This document shows positions 16,769 to 25,593 of a DNA stretch of 64,000 nt, in pieces (within the stretch, counting starts at the first letter, position 1; each line of letters starts with the position of its first letter). The DNA is taken from positions 372,001 to 436,000 of the forward strand of contig NZ_BBMP01000022.1 in the NCBI RefSeq assembly GCF_000755245.1, given 5' to 3'. A program made the translations under genes and the position numbers. Source of the DNA: Halococcus sediminicola. GTDB lineage: Archaea > Halobacteriota > Halobacteria > Halobacteriales > Halococcaceae. The notes under the pieces are model-generated. The model ran no database searches, was not told where the DNA came from, and was given only the letters and a program-made list of their open reading frames with translations.

Positions 16769-16984
16769 TCAGACGACGCGACTGTCCTCCCAGCCGCAGC
16801 TACATCTGGTTCTGGCGACGAGCACGCGGCGACCGTCCACGCGGTCCGTGTCGGTCGCCGCCGAGAGGTCGTGGCGCTCTCCATCACCGGCCTCCGGACA
16901 CTGCCGTACGAGCGGGTCGAGCGACGGCGTCTGCTCGAAGCGAAGCTCCCCAGCCCCGTATGGCTCCCTGGCATCACGCACCAT
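16769..16984 (-). CDS. Small putative zinc-binding protein (71 residues)
   Basis: The frame from the ATG at 16984 encodes an acidic 71-residue protein. A Cys in VRQCPEAGDGERHDLSAATD and the tail RTRCSCGWEDSRVV provide three Cys and a nearby His that could bind a metal. A weak TATA-like GTAGTAG lies about 28 bases before the start. It reads as a plausible haloarchaeal small zinc-finger protein, but I cannot name the family. It is divergent from sufS. Confidence 0.48.
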   Translation of the reverse strand: MVRDAREPYGAGELRFEQTPSLDPLVRQCPEAGDGERHDLSAATDTDRVDGRRVLVARTRCSCGWEDSRVV

Positions 16985-17078
16985 ACGGTCGTGGGGAGGA
17001 GTCACGACTACTACACTCTTTCCGTTCCTCGGCGACACGACCGAAGAAGTGTTTGCCGTCCGGACCGTAGCGACGGCG

Positions 17079-18326
17079 ATGAGCACCCAATCCGAGGAAC
17101 CGCTCGACGTCGAACGCATCAGGGCCGACTTCCCGATCCTCGAACGCGACGTTGGTGATGGTCAGCGCGTCGTCTATCTCGACAACGCCGCCACGAGCCA
17201 GACGCCAGACCGTGTGGTCGACGCGATGGGCGACTACTACCGGGGGACGAACGCGAACGTCCACCGGGGCATCCACCACCTGAGTCAGGAGGCCTCGCTG
17301 GCCTACGAGGAGGCCCACGACCGCCTCGCCGAGTTCGTCGGCGCTTCTGGAGGACGGGAGGAGATGGTCTTCACGAAGAACACCACCGAAGGACTCAATC
17401 TGGTCGCCCATGCGTGGGGACTGAACGAGCTCGGGCCGGGCGACGAGGTGGTGCTCACGGAGATGGAACACCACTCCTCGCTGGTCACGTGGCAGCAGAT
17501 CGCCGAACGCACCGGGGCCGACGTGAAGTTCGTCGCGGTCGACGAGGAGGGTCGCCTCGACATGGACCACGCCCGCGAATGCATCACCGACGACACCGAG
17601 ATGGTCTCCGTGACGCACGTCTCGAACACTCTTGGGACCGTGAATCCGATCGGCGACCTCGCCGACCTCGCCCACGAGCACGGTAGTTATGTGTTCGCCG
17701 ACGGCGCACAAGCCGTCCCGCACCAGCGGGTGGACGTCGAGGATCTCGACGTGGATTTCTACGCCTTCTCGGGCCACAAGATGTGCGGACCCACAGGGAT
17801 CGGCGGACTCTACGGGAAGGGGCATCTCCTCGAAGCGATGGAGCCGTTCATGTACGGCGGCGGGATGGTTAGGAAAGTCGAATTCGACCGGACGACGTGG
17901 GCCGACGTGCCCGAGAAGTTCGAGGCGGGCACGCCACCTATCGCGGAGGCCATCGGACTCGCCGAAGCCGCCGACTACCTCGACGAGGTGGGTCTTTCCC
18001 GCATCGACCGCCACGAGCGCGACCTCGTCGAATACGCGATGAGTAGGTTAGACGAGTTCGACGACATCGAGATGTACGGCCCGCCGGCCGACGAGCGCGC
18101 GGGACTCGTCTCGTTCAATCTCGATGGCGTGCACGCCCACGACCTCGCGTCCATCATGAACGACCACGCCGTGGCCATCCGACCGGGCGACCACTGCACC
18201 CAACCGCTCCACGACGTCCTGGGGACGGCGGCCTCGGCGCGTGCCTCGTTCTATCTCTACAACACGAAGTCGGAAGTCGACGAACTGATCGATGCCATCG
18301 ACGACGCACGAGAACTGTTCGCCTGA
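17079..18326 (+). CDS. sufS: Cysteine desulfurase SufS
   Basis: The 415-residue PLP enzyme removes sulfur from cysteine for Fe-S cluster assembly. The PLP lysine is in SGHKMCGPTGIGGLYG (Lys234), and the catalytic cysteine in RPGDHCTQPLH (Cys373). The N-terminal block DFPILERDVGDGQRVVYLDNAATSQTP fits the SufS (group II) family. The start is the ATG at 17079; an upstream in-frame region back to 16848 is antisense to the small zinc protein and unlike the family. No sufBCD genes are nearby in the window. Confidence 0.95.
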   Translation: MSTQSEEPLDVERIRADFPILERDVGDGQRVVYLDNAATSQTPDRVVDAMGDYYRGTNANVHRGIHHLSQEASLAYEEAHDRLAEFVGASGGREEMVFTKNTTEGLNLVAHAWGLNELGPGDEVVLTEMEHHSSLVTWQQIAERTGADVKFVAVDEEGRLDMDHARECITDDTEMVSVTHVSNTLGTVNPIGDLADLAHEHGSYVFADGAQAVPHQRVDVEDLDVDFYAFSGHKMCGPTGIGGLYGKGHLLEAMEPFMYGGGMVRKVEFDRTTWADVPEKFEAGTPPIAEAIGLAEAADYLDEVGLSRIDRHERDLVEYAMSRLDEFDDIEMYGPPADERAGLVSFNLDGVHAHDLASIMNDHAVAIRPGDHCTQPLHDVLGTAASARASFYLYNTKSEVDELIDAIDDARELFA

Positions 18327-18451
18327 ACTCGTTTCCCGATTCTATCGCGTTTGCCAAAGGCTATGTGAACGCCGCTCGGAGCCGTAGTCGTGCTATCGAC
18401 CACCGATTCAAAAGACCAATGTGTCGGCCAGTCGCGGGAGGCGAGCCGCTG

Positions 18452-18823
18452 ATGGGACGGCTCGAAACGCTCGGGCGCGTACTGTTCGGCGGCGTGCTCG
18501 CCTTCACGGCCATCGACAACCTCCGCGACATCGAGGGGATGGCCGCCTACGCCGATTCGAAGGGCGTCCCGAAAGCCGACCGCCTCGTGCCGCTGTCGAG
18601 CGCGATGCTCCTGTTCGGCGGCGTCGCCACCATGTTCGGGCGCGCCCCGCGGCTGGCCGGCGGCGCGATCGCGGCGTTTCTCGTCGGCGTCACGCCGACG
18701 ATGCACGACTTCTGGAACATGGAGGACGACCAGCGCGAGGGCCAGCTGATCCATTTTCTGAAGAACACCGCGATGCTCGGCGGTGCGCTCTTCTTCCTCG
18801 CACGCGGCCCCGAAGAGAACTGA
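18452..18823 (+). CDS. DoxX family membrane protein
   Basis: The 123-residue protein has four hydrophobic helices. Features typical of DoxX/DoxD-like proteins are GRVLFGGVLAFTAIDNLRDIEGMAAYADSKGVP at the N-terminus and TPTMHDFWNMEDDQREGQLIHFLKNTAMLGGALFFL later. The family includes quinone-linked and redox-partner proteins; no enzyme activity is predictable here. The ATG at 18452 is chosen since upstream residues lack the family pattern. It ends directly against the convergent MBL-fold gene. Confidence 0.87.
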   Translation: MGRLETLGRVLFGGVLAFTAIDNLRDIEGMAAYADSKGVPKADRLVPLSSAMLLFGGVATMFGRAPRLAGGAIAAFLVGVTPTMHDFWNMEDDQREGQLIHFLKNTAMLGGALFFLARGPEEN

Positions 18824-19432
18824 TTACTCGGGATACTTCGGCTCGCGGCGCTCGGCACGTTCGAGCGCCCGCTCGACGACCGCGCGCACGTCGCCGTGGA
18901 ACTCCTCGCCGTGGCCGGCGTACATGTGCTCGACACTCGCGGGCAGGCGTTCGAGAAGCCGTTCGATGCTCTCGATGAGCACCTCGCGGGACTGGCCGGC
19001 CATGTCCGTGCGGCCGAAACTGCCGTCGTCGAACGCGCCGTCGTCGTGGACCACGACGTCGCCGGAGAAAATTGTACTCTCCGAGACCAGCGAGACGTGG
19101 TCGTCGGCGTGACCCGGCGTGTGGATCACGTCGAATCGCTCGTCGCCGATCTCGATCGTGTCGCCGTCGTCGATCTCCTCGGTGCGACGTGGATGATCGT
19201 CGTAGGCGAGCAGGTCGGCGTCGAAGCGGTCGAGTACGGCGTCGAGTTCGCCGACGTGGTCGCCGTGCTGGTGGGTCAGGACGACGGCATCGAGGTCGTC
19301 GGTGTGCTCGGCGACGACGTCCTCGACGCCGGCCATCGTCCCGGCGTCGACCAGCACTGTGCGCTCGCCCGTGACGAGATAGACGTTCGCGGTAAAGGTC
19401 TCCGCACCCTCCGTGACGGTGTGGACGTCCAT
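18824..19432 (-). CDS. MBL-fold metallo-hydrolase
   Basis: The 202-residue metallo-beta-lactamase-fold protein has the metal-binding motif LTHQHGDHVGEL, then HTPGHADDHVSLV, SGDVVVHDDGAF and a C-terminal YAGHGEEF. These give the full set of His/Asp ligands for two metals. It is closest to the glyoxalase II-like branch of small hydrolases, but the substrate is not known. The ATG at 19432 (MDVHTVTEGAETFTANVYLV) is chosen over longer in-frame options because this is the usual N-terminus. Confidence 0.9.
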   Translation of the reverse strand: MDVHTVTEGAETFTANVYLVTGERTVLVDAGTMAGVEDVVAEHTDDLDAVVLTHQHGDHVGELDAVLDRFDADLLAYDDHPRRTEEIDDGDTIEIGDERFDVIHTPGHADDHVSLVSESTIFSGDVVVHDDGAFDDGSFGRTDMAGQSREVLIESIERLLERLPASVEHMYAGHGEEFHGDVRAVVERALERAERREPKYPE

Positions 19433-19522
19433 ATCCTGTCGTCGGGTGGCGAACGTTTTGAGGCTGCCGGAATGAATGAAACCTGACAAACGTTTTTTCC
19501 GTTACCCATCCATAGACTACGT

Positions 19523-19702
19523 ATGGGCTTCGGGAGCTACGACGAATCAGAGCAGGGGAACCAAGAGTACAACACCGACTTCGAGGAGGGCGAAGACGAC
19601 CTCAAAACCGAAGAGGAGGCACACGCGGGCGAGGTGAGTTTCGAGTTCGGTGCCTCGAACGACGAGCTGCTCGACAGACTCGAGGACATCAAAGAGGAGT
19701 GA
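19523..19702 (+). CDS. DUF5786 family acidic miniprotein
   Basis: The 59-residue, strongly acidic protein (MGFGSYDESEQGNQEYNTDF, ending ELLDRLEDIKEE) matches the haloarchaeal DUF5786 family of unknown function. A T-rich box (GTTTTTTCC) is centred about 27 bases before the ATG, fitting a leaderless start. Its TGA overlaps the GTG of the DUF99 gene (GTGA), so it is the first gene of a coupled pair. Confidence 0.88.
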   Translation: MGFGSYDESEQGNQEYNTDFEEGEDDLKTEEEAHAGEVSFEFGASNDELLDRLEDIKEE

Positions 19703-20283
19703 AAGCCGGGACGCGCGCGCTCGGGGTCGCCGAATCATACCGTGGCGAGCGCGGCCGGAGCACGCTCGCCGGCGCGGTCGTCAGGGCCAGCCGCGTCGTC
19801 GACGGGTTCGTCTTCGGCTCCTGTACCGTCGGCGGCACCGACGCCACCGGAACCATCGTCGACCTCCACGCCCGCCTCGACCGCGCCGATGTAAACTACC
19901 TTCTCGTCGCGGGCATCGCACCCGCGTGGTACAACCTCCTCGACCTCCAGCGCCTCCACGACGCGACCGACATACCCGTGCTCTCGATCTCCTTCGGGGA
20001 GAGTTCCGGTCTGGAGCCGGCGCTCCGCGAGGAATTTTCCGGCGACGCGCTCGCGGCCCGGCTCGACATCTACCGCGCGCAACCGCCGCGTCGCCGATGT
20101 TCGGTCGACGACGAGACGCTGTTCGTCAGAGGCGTCGGTATCGACGGCGACGATGCCGAAGCGGTCGTCCGCGGGTTCACGCCCGAAGGCGGCCGGCCCG
20201 AACCGCTTCGCATCGCGCGACTGACCGCCCGTGCCGCCGATTCGTGGATGGCTGGTGAGCCGCAAGCCGGTAGCGACGGTTGA
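19699..20283 (+). CDS. DUF99 family protein (endonuclease V-like fold)
   Basis: The 194-residue protein shows the DUF99 (UPF0215) pattern: GVAESYRG at the N-terminus, VVDGFVFGSCTVGGTDATGTIVDLHARLDRADVNYLLVAGIAPAWYNLLDL, and PVLSISFGESSGLEPALREEF. The family is described as related to endonuclease V, with conserved Glu/Asp residues, and has been proposed to act on deaminated DNA. A uracil-DNA glycosylase follows 144 bases downstream, which fits a repair role. Translation starts at GTG overlapping the previous stop. Confidence 0.86.
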   Translation: MKAGTRALGVAESYRGERGRSTLAGAVVRASRVVDGFVFGSCTVGGTDATGTIVDLHARLDRADVNYLLVAGIAPAWYNLLDLQRLHDATDIPVLSISFGESSGLEPALREEFSGDALAARLDIYRAQPPRRRCSVDDETLFVRGVGIDGDDAEAVVRGFTPEGGRPEPLRIARLTARAADSWMAGEPQAGSDG

Positions 20284-20426
20284 TTCGAGCAGTATTTGTT
20301 ACCCATCTCGAAACCGCACGACTGCCACGAGTACCGGCTCAAATGAGAGACCGCTACCGCGCACCGCAAACCGGCCAAAGCACACCAAAGGCGGACGGTT
20401 AAGACCCGTCCCGACTCACCCCGTGT

Positions 20427-21029
20427 GTGAGCGAAACGGGCCACATGGACGGGCTTGAGGTCGATTCCTGCGAGCGCTGTCCCGCACTCTGCGAGTCGCG
20501 GAGCCGCATCGTCAACGGGGGCGGCCCCGACGATGCCGAACTGCTGTTCGTCGGCGAGGGACCGGGCGAGCGCGAGGACGAATCCGGCGAACCGTTCGTC
20601 GGGCGGAGCGGGACCGTCCTCGACGACGCACTCCGTGATGCGGGACTCGGGCGCGAGGACATCCGCATCACCAACTGCGTGCGCTGTCACCCGCCCGACA
20701 ACCGCGATCCACACACCGACGAACTCGCGAACTGCCGGGAGTTTCTGGAACAGGAGATCGCGACCGTCGACCCGGAACTCGTCGTCACGCTCGGGAAGGT
20801 TCCCACCGAACACCTCCTCGGGCGCGACGCGCGCGTGACGGAGGAATCGGGCAGCATCGAGGAGATCCGCATCGACGGAACGCCGCAGCGAGTGCTCATC
20901 TGTGTGCACCCGGCGGCAACGCTGTACGACGCTTCACAGAAGGAGACTTTCGTCGAAACTATCGCCACGGCTGCCGGCGTCGTCGGCGCGGGTGACGGCG
21001 ACGGCCAGTCGCGCCTCGACGGGTTCTGA
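20427..21029 (+). CDS. udg: Uracil-DNA glycosylase, family 4 (4Fe-4S)
   Basis: The 200-residue enzyme removes uracil from DNA. Four cysteines fit the 4Fe-4S cluster of family 4 enzymes (Cys15, Cys18, Cys87, Cys103). Motif A reads GEGPGEREDESGEPFVG and the late motif is CVHPAATLY. The GTG at 20427 is chosen because a GGTTAA box lies 26-30 bases upstream at about 20398-20403. An internal ATG at 20445 would leave only a few residues before the first ligand. No PCNA-binding tail is obvious, although the C-terminus SRLDGF is PIP-like. Confidence 0.92.
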   Translation: MSETGHMDGLEVDSCERCPALCESRSRIVNGGGPDDAELLFVGEGPGEREDESGEPFVGRSGTVLDDALRDAGLGREDIRITNCVRCHPPDNRDPHTDELANCREFLEQEIATVDPELVVTLGKVPTEHLLGRDARVTEESGSIEEIRIDGTPQRVLICVHPAATLYDASQKETFVETIATAAGVVGAGDGDGQSRLDGF

Positions 21030-21159
21030 GCGGGTACCGCGGACCGTCGCCGGTTACGGGGAGGACCGTAGAACAGGGACGAGTCGAGAAGCAACCGACA
21101 GAGAGCCGCGTTACTCCCGATACCCGAACTGCTTTGCCCGCGTATCACGTGCGGCTCGT

Positions 21160-21813
21160 ATGAGCACGGGACACGCCCAGCAGGCGATGGCGTCGGTGGT
21201 CGTCGTCGATTACGGGCTCGGCAATCTCAGAAGCGTGACGCGAGGGCTCGAACGCGCCGGGGCCAGTGTAGATATTTCCGAGGACCAGAGCACGTTCGCG
21301 AGCGCGGACGGCATCGTCCTTCCGGGTGTGGGCGCGTTCCGCGAGGGCGTCGAGAACGCCGGTCCGTACCGCGAGGCGCTCCTGGAGGCGGCGGAAAGCG
21401 GCACGCCGGTGTTCGGCATCTGTCTCGGCATGCAGATGCTTTTGACCACCAGCGAGGAAGCCGACCGCGCCGGCGAGGGCGAGGTCGAAGGTCTCGATCT
21501 GATTCCCGGTCGGAATCGACGCTTCGAGGGCGACCTGAAAGTGCCCCACATGGGCTGGAACGAACTCGCCGTCGAGCGCGACCACCCGCTCGTCGAGGGC
21601 GTCGATGGAGACTACGCCTACTTCGTTCATTCGTACTACGCAGCGCCCGAGAGCGAGAGTGCGACCGTCGCAAGCACCGAGTACGGGGCGCGCTTTCCGA
21701 GCGTCGTCGCCGACGAATCGGGCACCGTCTTTGGGACCCAGTTCCACCCGGAGAAGAGCGGCGAGACCGGGTTACGGATTCTGCGCAACTTCGTCGCCAT
21801 CTGTACCGACTAG
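21160..21813 (+). CDS. hisH: Imidazole glycerol phosphate synthase subunit HisH
   Basis: The 217-residue glutamine amidotransferase supplies ammonia to HisF in histidine synthesis. The catalytic cysteine is in FGICLGMQML (Cys88); the partner His and Glu are in FGTQFHPEKSG. The core begins SVVVVDYGLGNLRSVTRGL. The ATG at 21160 is used; a second at 21187 is possible and removes nine non-family residues. Other histidine genes in the window (hisA, hisB) are 20 kb away, so the pathway is dispersed. Confidence 0.95.
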   Translation: MSTGHAQQAMASVVVVDYGLGNLRSVTRGLERAGASVDISEDQSTFASADGIVLPGVGAFREGVENAGPYREALLEAAESGTPVFGICLGMQMLLTTSEEADRAGEGEVEGLDLIPGRNRRFEGDLKVPHMGWNELAVERDHPLVEGVDGDYAYFVHSYYAAPESESATVASTEYGARFPSVVADESGTVFGTQFHPEKSGETGLRILRNFVAICTD

Positions 21814-21870
21814 TCCACTCGTCGCCCGCACGTAGAAAGTCCTTTGCGAACGGCGCGAGCAGGGCTGACA

Positions 21871-22812
21871 ATGGCAGAAAGCAGGTCCGTCGTCATCGCC
21901 GCCCTCGTCGCCAACGGAGCCATCGCCGTGTTGAAGTTCGTCGGTTTTCTCCTCACCGGCAGCGCCGCGATGCTCTCGGAGACCTATCACTCGATTTCCG
22001 ATACGGGCAACCAGATCTTCCTCCTGATCGGGATACGGTACGGGGAGAAGGAACCCAACCGCGAACATCCCTTCGGGTACGGAAAGGCTCAGTTCTTCTA
22101 TAGCTTCCTCGTCTCGGTACTCCTGTTCGGCATCGCGGGCTGGGAGAGCGCGAAACACGGCTACGACGCCATCGTGCACCCACACCCGCCGGGGACGGGC
22201 GCGGTCAGCCTGCTGGGGACGAGCTTTCCCGGTGTCTGGGTCAACTATGGGGTGCTCGTCGGTGCGATCGCCTTCGAGAGCTACGCGCTCAAGAAGGCCA
22301 ACGACGAGATGACCCGCCAGATCGACGAGCACGGGTGGAGTGGGTACCGCGAGGCGTTCCGGAAGACGAGCGACGTGACCACGCTGACGGCGCTGACCGA
22401 GGACACCATCGCGATAAGTGGCGCGGGGCTGGCGCTGTTCGGGGTGTTCCTCAGCCGAGTCACGGGCAATCCCCTGTACGACGCGGTCGCCGCCCTGCTC
22501 ATCGGGCTCATGCTCATGGGCTTTGCCGTCGCGCTCGCGTGGGAGAACAAACGGCTCCTGCTCGGCGAGAGCTTGCCCGCCACCGAGGAGCGCGACCTCC
22601 GAAAGGTGGTCGCCGACTGGGACGGCGTCGACGAGATCGTCGACTTCAGAACTGTGTACTTCGGCCCCGAAGAAGTGATCGTTACTGGTGATGTGGAGTT
22701 CGACCCGGATCTCGACACCGAAACCATCGACGAACGCATCACCGCCATCGAGGACGCGCTCGTGGACACCAACCCACAGGTCAGGAAGGTCTATATCGAA
22801 CCCGAAGCCTGA
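21871..22812 (+). CDS. Cation diffusion facilitator (CDF) transporter
   Basis: The 313-residue protein has six transmembrane helices and a cytoplasmic ferredoxin-like domain. The metal-site residues are in SETYHSISDTGNQ (TM2) and in TEDTIAISGAG (TM5), a pattern seen in CDF proteins that export Zn, Fe or Mn. The His-Asp spacing differs slightly from the strict HxxxD of zinc-type members. The C-terminal domain (VDFRTVYFGPEEVIVTGDVEFD) is complete. A 51-base gap separates it from the helicase gene. Confidence 0.9.
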   Translation: MAESRSVVIAALVANGAIAVLKFVGFLLTGSAAMLSETYHSISDTGNQIFLLIGIRYGEKEPNREHPFGYGKAQFFYSFLVSVLLFGIAGWESAKHGYDAIVHPHPPGTGAVSLLGTSFPGVWVNYGVLVGAIAFESYALKKANDEMTRQIDEHGWSGYREAFRKTSDVTTLTALTEDTIAISGAGLALFGVFLSRVTGNPLYDAVAALLIGLMLMGFAVALAWENKRLLLGESLPATEERDLRKVVADWDGVDEIVDFRTVYFGPEEVIVTGDVEFDPDLDTETIDERITAIEDALVDTNPQVRKVYIEPEA

Positions 22813-22863
22813 CCCGTCCACTTTCGCCGCGCCACGCGAACCCTTTTGGGAGAACGCACACCA

Positions 22864-25032
22864 ATGTTGGGTACTGTGGCCGCCGACTCGTCACCGCTCC
22901 GATTCTTCCCCTACGAGTCGCCCTACGAGAACCAGCGCGCGGCGATCGAACGCATCCACGGGGCGCTCGAAGACGAACGCGACGTCCTCTTCGAGGGAGC
23001 CTGCGGCACGGGCAAGACGCTCTCGGCGCTCGTTCCGGCCCTGGATTTCGCCCGCGAGGCGGACAAAACCGTGGTCATCACGACGAACGTCCACCAGCAG
23101 ATGCGTCAGTTCGTCGCCGACGCCCGCGCGATCAACGACCGCGAACCGCTCAAGGCGACCGTGTTCAAGGGCAAATCCGCGATGTGTCACATCGACGTCG
23201 ACTACGAGGAGTGTCAGGTGCTTCGGGACAGCACGAAGGACCTCGTCGACGCCGAGGAGGACCTCGCGGACCTCGAAGCGCGCGAGGAGAGCCTGCTCGA
23301 CGCGAGTCAAGAAGGCGATAGCGACGCGGCCGAAGCGCGCAGCGCCGTGATGGACGAACTGGAAAACGTCGAGAGCGAGGTCGAAGAGTTGCGCGAGGAA
23401 TCGGTCTGCGAGCACTACTACAACAACCTCACCGCCGACACCGAGGGGTTCTACGCGTGGCTCGCAAGCGACGTGCGCACGCCCGAAGAGATCTACGAGT
23501 ACGCCGAGAGGGAGAACCTCTGTGGCTACGAACTCCTCAAGGACGGGATGGAGAGCATGGACCTCGTGGTGTGCAACTACCACCACCTGCTCGATCCAAT
23601 GATCCGCGAACAGTTCTTCCGCTGGCTCGGGCGCGACCCCGAAGACGTAATCACCGTGTTCGACGAGGCCCACAACATCGAGAGCGCCGCGCGCGAACAC
23701 GCCACCCGCACCCTGACCGAGACGACCCTCGACTCGTCGCTCGCCGAACTGGAAGATACCGGCGATTCGCGGGCCGCACAGGCGAGAAACGTCGTGAGCG
23801 CCTTCCGGAAAGCGCTGGTCTCGACCTACGACGAGAAGTTGGGGTTCGGCGAGCGCGAGCAGATCGGCGACGACTGGGAGGACCTGGCAATCGCCAACAG
23901 CGAGGGCCGCGACGACCTCACGCTGGCCTTCCTCGATGCGTACACCGGGCAGGGAATCGACACCGATGTCGAGGCGGCGCTCGCGCTCGGGGCGGCCCTC
24001 GACAGGGAATACGATAGACAGTACCGCAACGGCGAGACGCAGGTCCGCAAGGAGTGCCAGACGCTTCAAACAATCCAGTTCGTCGAATCGTGGCTCGCAG
24101 ATGGAGGTTCCGGCGGCCGCCATCCCGTCGTTTCGGTGCGCGAGGGTCCCGACGGCGTCTACGGCCGTGCGGAGTCCTTTGCCTCCATCCCGCGCGACGT
24201 GACCGAACCGCTCTTTTCGAACCTGCACGCGAGCGTGCTGATGAGCGCGACGCTGCGACCGTTCGACGTGCTCGCCGACGTGCTCGGATTGGAAGACCCC
24301 GAGACGATGGCCTACGGGCTGACCTTCCCCGAAGAGCGCCGTCGAACCTTCGCCGTGGATACGCCAGCGCTGTTCGCCAGCGAGCGCGACAACATGGATG
24401 TTCAGCGAACGATCACCGACACGCTCGACGACGCGATCCGGTTCACGCCGGGCAACACGCTCCTCTTCTTCCCGAGTTATAGCGAGGCCGAGCGCTATCA
24501 CGACCGCATCGCCGCCGCGACGGACGCCACGACTTACCTCGACGAACCGGGCGAACCCGTCGAGTCGCTGCGCGAACGATTTGCCGCCGGCGAGCACGGT
24601 GCACTCTTCACCTCGCTGTGGGGCACGCTCGCCGAGGGCGTGAGTTTCGACGGTGACGACGCCCATACGGTGGTCGTGGTCGGTGTCCCCTACCCACATC
24701 TCGACGACCGGCTCGAAGCCGTCGAAGACGCCTACGACGCTGCGTATGGATCAGGCTGGGAGTACGCCGTCGAGATACCCACCATTCGCAAAACCCGCCA
24801 AGCACTCGGGCGGGTGCTGCGCTCGCCCGAGGAGATCGGCGTGCGTGCGCTGCTCGACGCGCGCTATACCGAACGCGGTCGACGAGAGATGGGCAAGTAC
24901 GGCGTTCGTGAGACGTTCCCCGACGAGGAGCGCGCCGAACTGCTCGACATCGCGCCGGAGAAACTCAAGTTCGCCATGCTCAACTTTTATTCCGATCACG
25001 ACGCCTACGACGGCGACCCACCGACGCCCTGA
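22864..25032 (+). CDS. XPD/Rad3-like DNA helicase with Fe-S cluster
   Basis: The 722-residue superfamily 2 helicase has Walker A GACGTGKT (residues 45-52), VVITTNVHQQ (Ia), DEAH at 267-270, and late motifs FFPSYSEAERYHDRI and RQALGRVLRS. Four cysteines at 108, 117, 182 and 220 fit the 4Fe-4S cluster of XPD/FancJ/Dna2-type enzymes. A charged coiled-coil insert (about 125-180) separates the second and third. The ATG at 22864 is used; the upstream TTG adds only six residues. Likely 5'-3' DNA unwinding in repair; not proven here. Confidence 0.93.
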   Translation: MLGTVAADSSPLRFFPYESPYENQRAAIERIHGALEDERDVLFEGACGTGKTLSALVPALDFAREADKTVVITTNVHQQMRQFVADARAINDREPLKATVFKGKSAMCHIDVDYEECQVLRDSTKDLVDAEEDLADLEAREESLLDASQEGDSDAAEARSAVMDELENVESEVEELREESVCEHYYNNLTADTEGFYAWLASDVRTPEEIYEYAERENLCGYELLKDGMESMDLVVCNYHHLLDPMIREQFFRWLGRDPEDVITVFDEAHNIESAAREHATRTLTETTLDSSLAELEDTGDSRAAQARNVVSAFRKALVSTYDEKLGFGEREQIGDDWEDLAIANSEGRDDLTLAFLDAYTGQGIDTDVEAALALGAALDREYDRQYRNGETQVRKECQTLQTIQFVESWLADGGSGGRHPVVSVREGPDGVYGRAESFASIPRDVTEPLFSNLHASVLMSATLRPFDVLADVLGLEDPETMAYGLTFPEERRRTFAVDTPALFASERDNMDVQRTITDTLDDAIRFTPGNTLLFFPSYSEAERYHDRIAAATDATTYLDEPGEPVESLRERFAAGEHGALFTSLWGTLAEGVSFDGDDAHTVVVVGVPYPHLDDRLEAVEDAYDAAYGSGWEYAVEIPTIRKTRQALGRVLRSPEEIGVRALLDARYTERGRREMGKYGVRETFPDEERAELLDIAPEKLKFAMLNFYSDHDAYDGDPPTP

Positions 25033-25104
25033 ACGGTCGAAGAGCGTTCGCGCCTGCTTTCGAGCACGATCGACCATCCCGAGCCGGGGGTCTAGCAGCG
25101 ACAG

Positions 25105-25176
25105 ATTTATCATGATGTGTAAAGCATGTTTTACTGTAAAGCGTGCTTTACGGAACGTTCGCTTTACACACGAACC
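25105..25176 (+). promoter_or_regulatory. Promoter with tandem palindromic operators
   Basis: A TATA-like TTTATCAT lies at 25107-25114. Downstream, GTAAAGC-AT-GTTTTAC (25119-25134, one mismatch) and GTAAAGC-GT-GCTTTAC (25136-25151, perfect arms) are two 16-bp palindromes whose centres are 17 bp apart. A third copy of the right arm, GCTTTAC, is at 25161-25167, in the same register. They cover the likely transcription start before the ATG at 25177. Such placement suggests repression, most likely by the Xre-type protein encoded two genes downstream. Confidence 0.65.
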
Positions 25177-25593
25177 ATGACACAAACCGAAACAACCGGA
25201 CGGAAGCGCTTCACGAAGAGACGCCGTTACCGCCGTGTGATGATCGGGACACTCCTCGCCGGCGTCGCCGTCGGCCTCGTCCTCAGATCGATCGGTTATC
25301 CGTTCGTGGGGGAGGCAGTGTACTGGCTTGGGATCATCAGCACTCTCGCGATCTGGCGCAGCACGTCCCTGACACTGTTCGACGAGCGCGATCAAGAACT
25401 CGAACGACGCACGGCGATGACCACGCTGAGTGTTTTCGCGGTGGTGGTGGTCACCGGCGCGTCAGCCGCTAGAGTGCTGGCGTGGACCGGAATCTACACC
25501 GTTCCGCCGGTACTCGCGGGTGCACTATACGGCTACGTCGTACTGTTCCTAGTGGCGTTGTTCATCGGCGCATGGTACCGGTATCGCGGATGA
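25177..25593 (+). CDS. DUF2178-like four-helix membrane protein
   Basis: The 138-residue protein has a basic N-terminus (RKRFTKRRRYRRV) and about four transmembrane helices (residues 22-40, 47-63, 83-103 and 110-132). A cytosolic loop LTLFDERDQELERRTAMTT resembles the DERxxxI loop of DUF2178-type proteins, often paired with an Xre regulator. Function is unknown; some such pairs are thought to sense membrane or stress signals. Its stop overlaps the start of the regulator (ATGA). The upstream operator array indicates tight control. Confidence 0.75.
   Translation: MTQTETTGRKRFTKRRRYRRVMIGTLLAGVAVGLVLRSIGYPFVGEAVYWLGIISTLAIWRSTSLTLFDERDQELERRTAMTTLSVFAVVVVTGASAARVLAWTGIYTVPPVLAGALYGYVVLFLVALFIGAWYRYRG

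Noticed and set aside
16848-17078. N-terminal extension of SufS
   Set aside because: Residues before MSTQSEEPLDVERI have no SufS homology, and they overlap the antisense Cys-rich miniprotein.
22891-24699. 602-codon frame opposite the XPD-like helicase
   Set aside because: It mirrors the helicase codons and has no recognisable domain; the helicase motifs on the plus strand are complete.
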